Source: Candidatus Cloacimonadota bacterium
Lineage (GTDB): Bacteria; Cloacimonadota; Cloacimonadia; Cloacimonadales; Cloacimonadaceae
Reading direction: 5' to 3'
Length of the DNA: 10,116 nt
NCBI GenBank assembly: GCA_023230245.1
Contig: JALNXT010000025.1
Span: forward strand, 1-10,116
The translations under genes were made by a program, and so were the position numbers. Below the pieces are notes generated by a model, which saw only the letters and a list, made by a program, of their open reading frames with translations, did not search any database and was not told the DNA's origin. Below are positions 1-6,873 of this stretch, in pieces (the first letter of the stretch is position 1; each line of letters opens with the position of its first letter).

Positions 1-1
1 C

Positions 2-826
2 AAGGAATACGGCATCTTGGGTACAAACATATTCGAAAGCGGCTTTGATCTTGATGTGATGATCAAGCTTGGTGCTGGTGCTTATGTTTGCGGCGAAGAA
101 ACTGCCCTCATCGAATCCCTGGAAGGGAATCGTGGCAATCCCCGCTGGAAACCACCCTTCCCTGGCGTAAAAGGGCTTTGGCAGGCACCCACAGTTGTAA
201 ACAACGTGGAAACCCTGGCGAACGTTCCCTTCATCATTGCCAAAGGCGCTGATGAATTCCTTAAATATGGAACACCCGAATGCACCGGAACCAAGGTCTA
301 TACCATCCTTGGTGACGTGGCACACCCCGGTCTTTGCGAAGTGGATATGGGCACAACCTTGCGCACCATTATCAACGAGTATGCCGGTGGCATGAAGAAA
401 GGCTTCCGCTTTAAGGCTGCCCTGGTTGGCGGTGCTGCAGGCGTTATCCTTCCCGATCGCATGCTCGATGTAAAGATGGATTTCTCCAGCTTGAACCAAT
501 ACGCTGCCGTGCTTGGCAGTGGAGCCATCCTGGTGATGAACGAACATCAAAGCATCGTGGACATGCTGTGGAGCATCCTGCGTTTCTTCCGTCACGAATC
601 TTGTGGCAAATGCTCACCCTGTAAGAATGGAACTCAGCAGCTCTATCGCCTGATCACCAAAATCAAGAAAGGCGACGGTACGATGGATGATGTGGAACTG
701 ATGCAAACTATCGCTGAAACCATGCTAAATACTTCTTTCTGTGCACTGGGTCAATCGCCAATTATGGCGATCCGCAGTGCCATCGAAAACTTCCGTGATG
801 AATTCATTGAAATAACAAAAAAGTAA
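2..826 (+). CDS. hydB: NADH-binding flavoprotein subunit of NAD-linked [FeFe] hydrogenase (HydB/NuoF family), 5' partial
   Basis: The reading frame is open to the left edge, so the start lies outside the window; the TTG at 17 is an internal Leu codon. In the family this subunit oxidises NADH at an FMN and passes electrons through a [4Fe-4S] cluster to the catalytic subunit. The visible part begins inside the FMN/NADH fold, with GAGAYVCGEE at about 71-100 and a KPPFPG stretch soon after. An SLBB-type segment follows at about 290-400. The N3-type cluster motif SCGKCSPC has Cys codons at 602, 611 and 620, with the fourth Cys at 740. The protein stops 27 residues after that Cys, as NuoF does, and has no C-terminal 2[4Fe-4S] ferredoxin domain of the kind found in Thermotoga HydB. 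hydA starts 17 bp downstream, which argues for a hydrogenase subunit rather than complex I NuoF. A HydC/NuoE-type gene would be expected upstream but is not visible. Confidence 0.9.
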   Translation, partial: KEYGILGTNIFESGFDLDVMIKLGAGAYVCGEETALIESLEGNRGNPRWKPPFPGVKGLWQAPTVVNNVETLANVPFIIAKGADEFLKYGTPECTGTKVYTILGDVAHPGLCEVDMGTTLRTIINEYAGGMKKGFRFKAALVGGAAGVILPDRMLDVKMDFSSLNQYAAVLGSGAILVMNEHQSIVDMLWSILRFFRHESCGKCSPCKNGTQQLYRLITKIKKGDGTMDDVELMQTIAETMLNTSFCALGQSPIMAIRSAIENFRDEFIEITKK

Positions 827-830
827 TAAA

Positions 831-836
831 GAGGAT
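831..836 (+). promoter_or_regulatory. Ribosome binding site of hydA
   Basis: GAGGAT lies 7 nt before the ATG at 844, in the 17-nt gap after the hydB stop. It supports this start and indicates co-transcription with hydB. Confidence 0.75.
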
Positions 837-843
837 CGATACT

Positions 844-2628
844 ATGGCTAAATCAGTCAATGTCTTTCTTGATGGTCATCATCTGGAAGTTCCGGATACG
901 ATGACAATCATCGAAGCCGCAGATAAACACGGAATCTATATTCCCCGCTTGTGCTATCACCCCGATCTGCCACCAACGGCAAATTGTGGCGTATGCGTTG
1001 TGGAAATAAGCGGTAACCCCACTCCCAAAAGAGCCTGCTGCACACCTGTTGCTGAAGGCATGAAGATTGTAACAAACTCCAGCAAGCTGCGTTCATATCG
1101 CAAAACCTTGGTGGAAATGATTCTTTCCAATCACGAAGTGGTTTGCCCCACCTGCGGTGCAAACAACAAATGTGAGCTGCAAACACTTGCCAACAACCTC
1201 GGTGTAGATCTCGACGCACTTCCCAGTATTCTTGTGAAGAGACCTGTGGATGACAGCAGTCTCTCAATTATCCGAGATGTGAACAAATGTATTTCTTGCG
1301 GCCGGTGTATCACCGTATGTAACGAAGTGCAAACCGTTTATGCCCTCACCATGACCGATAGAGGTATCGATGCACATGTGGATACCGCTTTTAGCATGGG
1401 TATGGCAAACAGCCCCTGCGTAAATTGCGGACAATGCACAGTTTACTGCCCTACCGGCGCTCTGCGTGAAAGAAGCGAAGTAGATGCCGTGTGGGAAGCT
1501 ATTCTCGATCCTGAAAAGCATGTTGTAGTGCAGGAAGCACCTGCAATTCGTGTTTCTCTTGGTGAAGAGTTTGGTTTGCCCCTTGGCAGCGTAACCGCCA
1601 AGAAGATGTATGCTGCACTGCGTAAGATTGGTTTCGACTCTATTATGGATACCAATTTCACCGCTGACCTCACCATTATGGAAGAAGGTACAGAGTGCGT
1701 TGCCAGGCTGAAAGCTGGCGAAAAACGCCCGCTAATCACATCCTGCTCACCTGGCTGGATTAAGTTTATGGAAACCTACTATCCTGATCTTGCCGATTGT
1801 GTTTCCACTGCAAAATCACCCATGAGCATGTTTGGCGTGCTGGCAAAAACATATTATGCCCAAGAACGCAACATTGATCCTACTAAGATAGTTTCAGTTG
1901 CAGTGATGCCTTGCACCGCCAAGAAGTTTGAAGCTCGCCGTCCGGAATTGCGTGACAGCGGATTTCAAGATGTGGATTATGTGATCACTACCCGTGAATT
2001 TATCCGTATGATCAAAGAAGCGGGGATAGATTTCAGAAACCTGAAAGATGAAGATGCAGACGAAGGTATGAGCTTCTACACTGGTGCCGGAACCATTTTT
2101 GGTGCCACCGGTGGAGTGATGGAAGCTGCCATCCGCTCGGCATATACTCTGGTGACAGGCCAAGAGCTGGAAGCAATAGATATCCAGGCTGTACGTGGAT
2201 TGGATGGCGTGAAAGAAGCCACCATCAACGTCCCCGGCTTTGGCGATCTGCGTGTAGCCGTTGCTCATGGTCTTTCCAATGCCCGCAAGGTGATGGATAG
2301 AGTGCGTGAAGGTCTTGCCACTACCGGCGAATCCCCCTGGCATTTCATAGAAATTATGGCATGCCCCGGCGGTTGTGTTGGCGGCGGTGGACAGCCTTAC
2401 GGAAACGATATGGCTTCCCGCGCACGCAGAGGACTTAGCCTTTATGAAGAAGACCGTAGCCTTCCCGTGCGTAAATCTCACCATAACCCCGAAGTTCTTC
2501 GTGTTTACGAACGCTTCCTTGGTGCCCCCAATTCCCCTCTGGCGATTAAACTGTTGCACACCCACTATTTCAAACGCTCAGTTTACACCGGACAGGTTAC
2601 CGGCGAAGCAACCCATAAACACCACTAA
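844..2628 (+). CDS. hydA: [FeFe] hydrogenase catalytic subunit HydA, NAD-linked multimeric type
   Basis: This 594-aa protein reduces protons to H2 (or the reverse) in the cytoplasm as the catalytic subunit of an NADH-linked complex. Domains in order are as follows. A plant-type [2Fe-2S] domain has C37, C48, C51 and C65 as likely ligands. A His-ligated [4Fe-4S] motif has H97, C101, C104 and C110. Two [4Fe-4S] ferredoxin motifs have C149/152/155/159 and C192/195/198/202. The H-cluster domain carries L1 (TSCSPGW, C301), L2 (MPCTAKKFE, C357) and L3 (EIMACPGGCVGGGGQP, C507 and C511). A small-subunit-like tail follows, ending in a His-rich THKHH. The protein has no C-terminal [2Fe-2S] domain, unlike the longer Thermotoga maritima HydA. 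L1 has Ser where the common form TSCCPxW has its second Cys. Identity is very secure from the motifs; whether the complex bifurcates electrons with ferredoxin cannot be read directly. Confidence 0.97.
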   Translation: MAKSVNVFLDGHHLEVPDTMTIIEAADKHGIYIPRLCYHPDLPPTANCGVCVVEISGNPTPKRACCTPVAEGMKIVTNSSKLRSYRKTLVEMILSNHEVVCPTCGANNKCELQTLANNLGVDLDALPSILVKRPVDDSSLSIIRDVNKCISCGRCITVCNEVQTVYALTMTDRGIDAHVDTAFSMGMANSPCVNCGQCTVYCPTGALRERSEVDAVWEAILDPEKHVVVQEAPAIRVSLGEEFGLPLGSVTAKKMYAALRKIGFDSIMDTNFTADLTIMEEGTECVARLKAGEKRPLITSCSPGWIKFMETYYPDLADCVSTAKSPMSMFGVLAKTYYAQERNIDPTKIVSVAVMPCTAKKFEARRPELRDSGFQDVDYVITTREFIRMIKEAGIDFRNLKDEDADEGMSFYTGAGTIFGATGGVMEAAIRSAYTLVTGQELEAIDIQAVRGLDGVKEATINVPGFGDLRVAVAHGLSNARKVMDRVREGLATTGESPWHFIEIMACPGGCVGGGGQPYGNDMASRARRGLSLYEEDRSLPVRKSHHNPEVLRVYERFLGAPNSPLAIKLLHTHYFKRSVYTGQVTGEATHKHH

Positions 2629-2651
2629 AATAATAACTACAACTAACGGAT

Positions 2652-2680
2652 AAAAGGCGGGAATTGCTTCCCGCCTTTTT
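2652..2680 (+). terminator. Intrinsic terminator of the hyd operon
   Basis: A perfect 12-bp stem (AAAAGGCGGGAA at 2652-2663 with TTCCCGCCTTTT at 2668-2679) closes a TTGC loop. The U-tract is at 2676-2680. It starts 23 nt after the hydA stop. The A-run on the 5' side makes it potentially bidirectional, so it could also stop transcription arriving from the converging minus-strand unit. Confidence 0.93.
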
Positions 2681-2763
2681 AGTTCTAGTGTTACGGCAAG
2701 CATAAACTGCCGCAGCTTTAAATAAAGATATACCTGCTCTATAACGCCAACATTTTAACTCGC
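2681..2763. other. Non-coding spacer between terminator and repeat array
   Basis: AT-rich sequence between the hyd terminator and the first 107-bp repeat. I see no gene, convincing promoter or strong hairpin in it. Confidence 0.5.
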
Positions 2764-2870
2764 AATTACGCTTATTGGGCTGCCAATCTCCGCATTGGCA
2801 GAGACAGCGAAGCTGTCTGAGAAGCATCCTGCGGATGCTGTGGCAAATCTGAGTTTGCCACCCCATGTAA
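2764..2870. repeat. 107-bp repeat, copy 1
   Basis: First copy. Its leftmost bases (aattacgc) differ slightly from the aattcgcc of copies 2 and 3, marking the array edge. All four hairpins have perfect stems. Confidence 0.85.
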
Positions 2871-2977
2871 AATTCGCCTTATTGGGCTGCCAATCTCCGC
2901 ATTGGCAGAGACAGCGAAGCTGTCTGAGAAGCATCCTGCGGATGCTGTGGCAAATCCGAGTTTGCCACCCCATGTGA
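2871..2977. repeat. 107-bp repeat, copy 2
   Basis: Second copy. Compared with copy 1 it has a T-to-C change inside the loop of hairpin D and an A-to-G change in the linker after it. Stems are unchanged. Confidence 0.9.
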
Positions 2978-3083
2978 AATTCGCCTTATTGGGCTGCCAA
3001 TCTCCACATTGGCAGAGACAGCGAAGCTGTCTGAGAAGCATCCTGCGGATGCTGTGGCAAATCTGAGTTTGCCATCCCATGTA
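2978..3083. repeat. 107-bp repeat, copy 3
   Basis: Third copy. It has a G-to-A change in the loop of hairpin A and a C-to-T change at the last base of hairpin D, which still allows a G-U closing pair in the plus-strand RNA. Similarity ends at the CATGTA around 3083. Confidence 0.9.
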
Positions 3084-3100
3084 CCAGAATCCTCTGTCCA

Positions 3101-3165
3101 ATTGCCCTATCATTGCCCACCCATTGCCCTTAATATGGGCAATGATAGGGCAATGATAGGGCAAT
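3101..3165. repeat. 65-bp palindrome of six phased ATTGCCC/GGGCAAT heptamers
   Basis: ATTGCCC occurs at 3101, 3112 and 3123. Its reverse complement GGGCAAT occurs at 3137, 3148 and 3159. Spacing within each arm is exactly 11 bp. The outer 18 bp (3101-3118 with 3148-3165) pair perfectly. A 4x4 mismatch (accc/gata) follows, then a 7-bp inner stem and a 7-nt AT-rich loop. It lies 20 bp beyond the stop of the converging minus-strand gene. It has no T-run on either side, so it is not a classical intrinsic terminator. It could be a transcript-end stem, a protein-binding array or a dispersed repeat. Confidence 0.9.
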
Positions 3166-3185
3166 CCAAGCAAGGGAGGGATAGT

Positions 3186-5936
3186 TTAGTAGCCGATGCC
3201 CAATATCATCTCGGCAAAGATATTGCCATCTTTGTCGTAGCCAGCCCTTATTCCGGTAGTGGCGATGCCATAAAAAGCTGCCCCAATTTCGGCAATAAGT
3301 TCCGCTCCATACGAGTATTGTGCGTTGGCTTTTGTATTGTCTTTGGGCAGAGCAGCATCAAAGAAAAGCCCGGCGGTAATATCTTCCATATAGATATGGG
3401 GACTCCAGATGCCTTCCCGAACCTTAAATAGCGGGTGATACAGAGTACTTCTGATGGTTGCCCCCTGATTGGCGGGAATTTCGTGCCGATAACCCCGCAG
3501 GTGATAGAATACTTCATCGGAAGGGGCATCAGGATCGTACGCAACATTGATTGTAGTGTTAAATTCAGAGTGTTTGGTGGTTTGCTGACGAATACCGAGC
3601 TGTCCTTGCCAACCCAGGCGGTTGCGGTTGGAAGCGAGATTTTCCTTATCTTCCCAGACGAGGGAATTGGATAGCTTTGCATTTCCGCTTGCCCAGGATA
3701 AGCCATTGCTAACATAGGGGCTTAGTATCCTGCGGAGATAGCTATCCTTGGCGGTGTAGCTAAAGCCGCTCACGATTGAATTCAAGCCATAGTGCATTCT
3801 CTGATAAAGGGTTGCATATTGATTTAGAGAAAGGTGTCCATTGTCTATGTTGGAAACCTGAATCTGTTGGTGCAGAGGGCGGAAGAAGCTGTTTTCTAAC
3901 TGAAAATCCACAAATGCTTTACTTTGAAAGGTATCATAGTATCCCGTCAATTGCCATTGCGGGAAATCTCCCACCACGTCGTTGCCCGCCAACACTAAGC
4001 CGATGGAAAGGCTGTCGCTGGTACCCTCCAAAATAGGCAGATGCAGCATCCTGGGAACCAGCAAATGTTTAATATTATCCGCATAAGAACCCTTATGAAT
4101 GTTATAGGTGGAGATGGCTTCGTCCCAAGTAGCAGGCGAGGAATTTGCCTTATCTTTGGAGGCAAGATTGGGATTGGAGGGCTGCTTATCTCCCTCGTTG
4201 TAGGTTATTTGGTTGTAAGGTGGCTGTAGATAAGGAGTTTTGGGGATGGAGAATGGCTTGAGGTTTAATTTATCGGCATAAACATCCAGTCCGTCTCCAT
4301 TTATTGAGAGGAAATAGGTGTTGCCATCGGCTGCCTGCACAGGACTTCGCACATCGGAAAAATCTGCATAACGGGTGCAAGTGCCACTGCTAAGATTGTA
4401 TTGGTAGCTGCCGGTGTTGCCATCATAGACAGCAGAAAAGCCAAGCTTATCTCCATCAATGGACGTAATGCTTTCCCAACTGGGGGTATCGATGATGGGA
4501 GTGAGCTTATGGGAAACGAGATCAAGCTGGAATATACTGCTGTTCTTCCAGTAGTCCCTTGCGTTTACAAAGATACGCTGCCCATCCACAAAGATAGCGC
4601 TGATCAGCTTCTCTGTGTTATATTGATCGGTGGTTTGCTGTGTAATGGGGTTGTATCTTTTCAGCATGGAGCCTTGGTAATTTTGCGTGTCTTCTGCAAT
4701 AAATAGGGTTCCATCTGGCATAGGATAAAATGCCCTTACCGCCCCTTTGTAGAGCAGCCGGGAATGATTGCCGTCGAGGTCTGACACCATGATTTCGCTT
4801 ACATAGCCGAAGCCATCGTTTTCGTTATTGGCGAATCCTCTTTGTATTTGATTTCGGGAATAGTAAAGTTGGTTATTGGCAATATGGTAACTTGCGGGAA
4901 ACTCTGTGCTCTGCTTGATGATGAACTTATTCTGTTTGGTGCTGGGATCTAAGCAGGCAATCCCATTGTGGTAAAAACTGGTGCCGGGGCCTGACTTATC
5001 CGCTTTGCTGGCAATGTAATAGAGCTTGCCAGAGTGATAGCTTAGTTCGCTCTTGTTCCAGCCATCGTAAGTAACCCGTTCTAAAGGCATTTGATAGGGT
5101 TTGGCTTTTTCGCTCTGCTGCCAATCCTGCCAAAGCAGCTCCAGAGGCTTGCCATACGTTCTTGCATAGGCAAGGTCTAAAGAAAGAGAAGGCATTGCAG
5201 CATTGGCATAGGATTCCACCCGGGAAGAATTATCGGCGTAGAGAACGGCAAACTTGTCTTCGCCATAGGTGCGGGCAAGATAGCTGTGAAAGCTACCACC
5301 GAAGACGTAATAATGCGCTAACGGTGTATCCGAACTGTAGTAAGCAGCTTTGGTCAGCGATGGCAACCTGTCCTCTTTCGCCAAAGCCGAGATCAGGGAG
5401 GTGTAATAGCCTCCGTTCAGCCTACCCGCTGTGGGCGAAAGTTGCGATTCGCCATACACGGTGATGCCTTCCGTCATCCACATCGGCTGATGCAGTTGCA
5501 CATACAGGAGATTGCCGAAGATTTGGCGGATCAATCTGGGGATACCGCTGTCCTTGGTCATTTGCAGGAGGTGAATATACTCGTGAGTAGCCACCGCCTG
5601 CGTCCAATCATCACATAGGGACAGCTCATCGCCGGTGGGTGGATATCTGAACAACGCGATTACATTGCCCACGGGATTGGCGTAACCATTAACTAGGTTG
5701 CCGATATCTTCCAGCTTGATATCCGCTTGACGATAGGTGTTGCCGGTTAGTTTTTCCAGATAGGGGCGATAATGCTCCAGTGTTTGGATAGTAGCCATGG
5801 CTTCGTTTTCCATGCCTGGTTGGTAGAATACCTTAAACTTGGCGGTGGAAAGAGTATCCCAGTTTGTCCATGCACTAAGGCTAAGGGGAATCAGGCACAG
5901 CAGATAAATGCTGATAATGGCTGCAATGTGTTTCAT
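3186..5936 (-). CDS. Exported HExxH metallopeptidase-like protein with propeller and Omp85-like barrel
   Basis: This is a 916-aa protein. Residues 1-22 form a signal peptide (Lys, hydrophobic core, LSA end). Residues about 30-270 resemble the peptidase MA-like (gluzincin) family, with HEYIH at 118-122 and a likely third zinc ligand E156 in WMTEG, so catalytic residues appear intact. Residues about 290-560 are repetitive beta-rich sequence (LYYIASK, LFIAED, YFLSING) consistent with a TolB/PD40-like propeller. A polar linker lies at about 580-610. Residues about 625-916 alternate like an outer-membrane barrel, with LRGY at 813-816 resembling the Omp85 loop-6 motif, an FFD segment near 858-860 and a terminal Tyr. 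The frame extends 68 codons further upstream, but the start at 5936 is preferred: it has GAGG 8 nt before it, begins a signal peptide and avoids overlapping the TPR gene. Inferred role is an outer-membrane-anchored peptidase; the substrate is unknown. Confidence 0.82.
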   Translation of the reverse strand: MKHIAAIISIYLLCLIPLSLSAWTNWDTLSTAKFKVFYQPGMENEAMATIQTLEHYRPYLEKLTGNTYRQADIKLEDIGNLVNGYANPVGNVIALFRYPPTGDELSLCDDWTQAVATHEYIHLLQMTKDSGIPRLIRQIFGNLLYVQLHQPMWMTEGITVYGESQLSPTAGRLNGGYYTSLISALAKEDRLPSLTKAAYYSSDTPLAHYYVFGGSFHSYLARTYGEDKFAVLYADNSSRVESYANAAMPSLSLDLAYARTYGKPLELLWQDWQQSEKAKPYQMPLERVTYDGWNKSELSYHSGKLYYIASKADKSGPGTSFYHNGIACLDPSTKQNKFIIKQSTEFPASYHIANNQLYYSRNQIQRGFANNENDGFGYVSEIMVSDLDGNHSRLLYKGAVRAFYPMPDGTLFIAEDTQNYQGSMLKRYNPITQQTTDQYNTEKLISAIFVDGQRIFVNARDYWKNSSIFQLDLVSHKLTPIIDTPSWESITSIDGDKLGFSAVYDGNTGSYQYNLSSGTCTRYADFSDVRSPVQAADGNTYFLSINGDGLDVYADKLNLKPFSIPKTPYLQPPYNQITYNEGDKQPSNPNLASKDKANSSPATWDEAISTYNIHKGSYADNIKHLLVPRMLHLPILEGTSDSLSIGLVLAGNDVVGDFPQWQLTGYYDTFQSKAFVDFQLENSFFRPLHQQIQVSNIDNGHLSLNQYATLYQRMHYGLNSIVSGFSYTAKDSYLRRILSPYVSNGLSWASGNAKLSNSLVWEDKENLASNRNRLGWQGQLGIRQQTTKHSEFNTTINVAYDPDAPSDEVFYHLRGYRHEIPANQGATIRSTLYHPLFKVREGIWSPHIYMEDITAGLFFDAALPKDNTKANAQYSYGAELIAEIGAAFYGIATTGIRAGYDKDGNIFAEMILGIGY

Positions 5937-5943
5937 AACATAT

Positions 5944-5949
5944 ACCTCA
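5944..5949 (-). promoter_or_regulatory. Ribosome binding site deciding the start at 5936
   Basis: On the minus strand, GTGAGGTATATGTT precedes the ATG, placing GAGG 8 nt before it. Together with the signal peptide that begins there, this rejects the longer reading frame starting at 6140. Confidence 0.65.
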
Positions 5950-5991
5950 CTTGGGTGTAGTGAATGGGGATGATTGTGATTGCTTAATAGG

Positions 5992-6873
5992 TTATAAATC
6001 CCGATTTTCGTTGCGGATTCTTTCCTGCAACAAGCGTAGAATAGGATTGAGGCGGGAAAGATACTTCTTCGCCAAAGCCAGACTTGCTTTAGCTTCCTTA
6101 AAATCATCCTTTTGCAACTGAAGGCGGATAAGCTCTTCATATACGCTGCTGATATAAGGATTAATCACCTGTGCCCGTTGCATAATGGCAATCGCTCTAT
6201 CGGTCAAGCCAATCTTGCTTGCAGCAATTGCGAAATTGGTAAGGTGATCGGGACTGCTTATTGGGCTGATTGTTTCGTACTCGTTAAAGCAATGAAAGGC
6301 TTTTAGCCAGATTCCCTTTTTACTATATACGACGGCAGAGAGCAATAATAGCTGACGGTGCTTGCCAAATCTCTTTTCGGCAGTGTTGATTATCCGATAC
6401 GCCTCATCATAATTCTGAACCCGTAAGTACTGCTCTATCAGTAGAAAGTAAATAAAGGGGTTGTCATCCAATACTTTGAGGATTTGGAGGATAACGATGA
6501 TACTTTCCTTGTAAGAACCTAGAAAAGAAAGTCCCAGCGCTTTGTTATATAGCACTTCCGGAGGCGGATCGTCAATCTGGTTAAAATAGGTAATGGCAAT
6601 CCGGTATTCCCCCGTAGCGAAATAGCAGTTGCCAATAAGATACAATAACTGAGGATCATCGGTGCTGATGGCATTAGCCTGTTGGTAATAGCTTAGTGCC
6701 TTTTCGTAAAAACGTTTCTCCAGAAACACATCGCCCAGATTCATAAGAATGCGTAGGTTCTCTGGATGCTCTTCCTTTGCCTGTTCCAGAATGTGCACCG
6801 CATGCAGCCAATTGCTTCTCATCAGCGAATTAGCTCTTAGAATCAGGTTGTTAAGCTCAGTTTGGTTCATCAT
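5992..6873 (-). CDS. TPR-repeat protein
   Basis: This 293-aa protein is almost entirely helical tetratricopeptide repeats, about seven or eight of them. Recognisable examples are PENLRILMNLGDVFLEKRFY at about residues 36-55, PQLLYLIGNCYFATGEYRIA just after it, and a C-terminal repeat around EELIRLQLQKDDFKEAKASL. It has no signal peptide and no transmembrane segment, so it is probably cytoplasmic and a protein-interaction scaffold; the partner is unknown. The start ATG overlaps the stop of the protease gene (ATGA, 6870-6873). A second ATG follows immediately and could equally serve as the start. The Shine-Dalgarno sequence is weak, which fits translational coupling to the upstream gene. The 55-bp gap to the next gene suggests one operon. 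Confidence 0.88.
   Translation of the reverse strand: MMNQTELNNLILRANSLMRSNWLHAVHILEQAKEEHPENLRILMNLGDVFLEKRFYEKALSYYQQANAISTDDPQLLYLIGNCYFATGEYRIAITYFNQIDDPPPEVLYNKALGLSFLGSYKESIIVILQILKVLDDNPFIYFLLIEQYLRVQNYDEAYRIINTAEKRFGKHRQLLLLSAVVYSKKGIWLKAFHCFNEYETISPISSPDHLTNFAIAASKIGLTDRAIAIMQRAQVINPYISSVYEELIRLQLQKDDFKEAKASLALAKKYLSRLNPILRLLQERIRNENRDL

Larger units (their letters stand above)
2764..3083. repeat. Tandem array of three 107-bp units, each with four hairpins
   Basis: Three head-to-tail copies start at 2764, 2871 and 2978 with an exact 107-bp period and only a handful of differences. Each unit holds four adjacent inverted repeats. In copy 1 these are: A, TGCCAAT/ATTGGCA at 2781-2800 with a 6-nt loop; B, AGACAGC/GCTGTCT at 2802-2818 with loop GAA; C, AGCATCC/GGATGCT at 2823-2839 with loop TGC; and D, GTGGCAAA/TTTGCCAC at 2840-2861 with a 6-nt loop. 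Copies 2 and 3 repeat these at +107 and +214. A period not divisible by three makes a coding role unlikely. The array lies past the hyd terminator and past the stop of the converging gene, so if transcribed it would most likely be as 3' sequence of the minus-strand unit. Function is unknown; a dispersed extragenic palindromic element or a structured RNA are both possible. Confidence 0.93.

Noticed and set aside
17..19. TTG as the start codon of hydB
   Set aside because: The frame continues upstream to the window edge, and the residues here are internal to the conserved FMN-binding domain.
1894..2565. Minus-strand frame of 223 aa opposite hydA
   Set aside because: It lies wholly within the conserved H-cluster domain of hydA and shows no recognisable protein features.
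2764..3083. CRISPR array
   Set aside because: Units are contiguous 107-bp tandem copies with no unique spacers, and no cas gene is visible.
3101..3165. Intrinsic terminator of the minus-strand operon
   Set aside because: The stem is strong, but no T-run follows on either strand, so I list it as a repeat and leave a termination role open.
2772..3173. Minus-strand reading frame of 133 aa through the repeat array (and similar 60-90 aa frames there)
   Set aside because: It merely translates the hairpin repeats. The 107-bp period shifts frame with each copy, and there is no ribosome site or protein-like composition.
5937..6140. 68-residue N-terminal extension of the metallopeptidase-like protein
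   Set aside because: It overlaps the end of the TPR gene, has unlike composition, and precedes a clear signal peptide with its own ribosome site at 5936.
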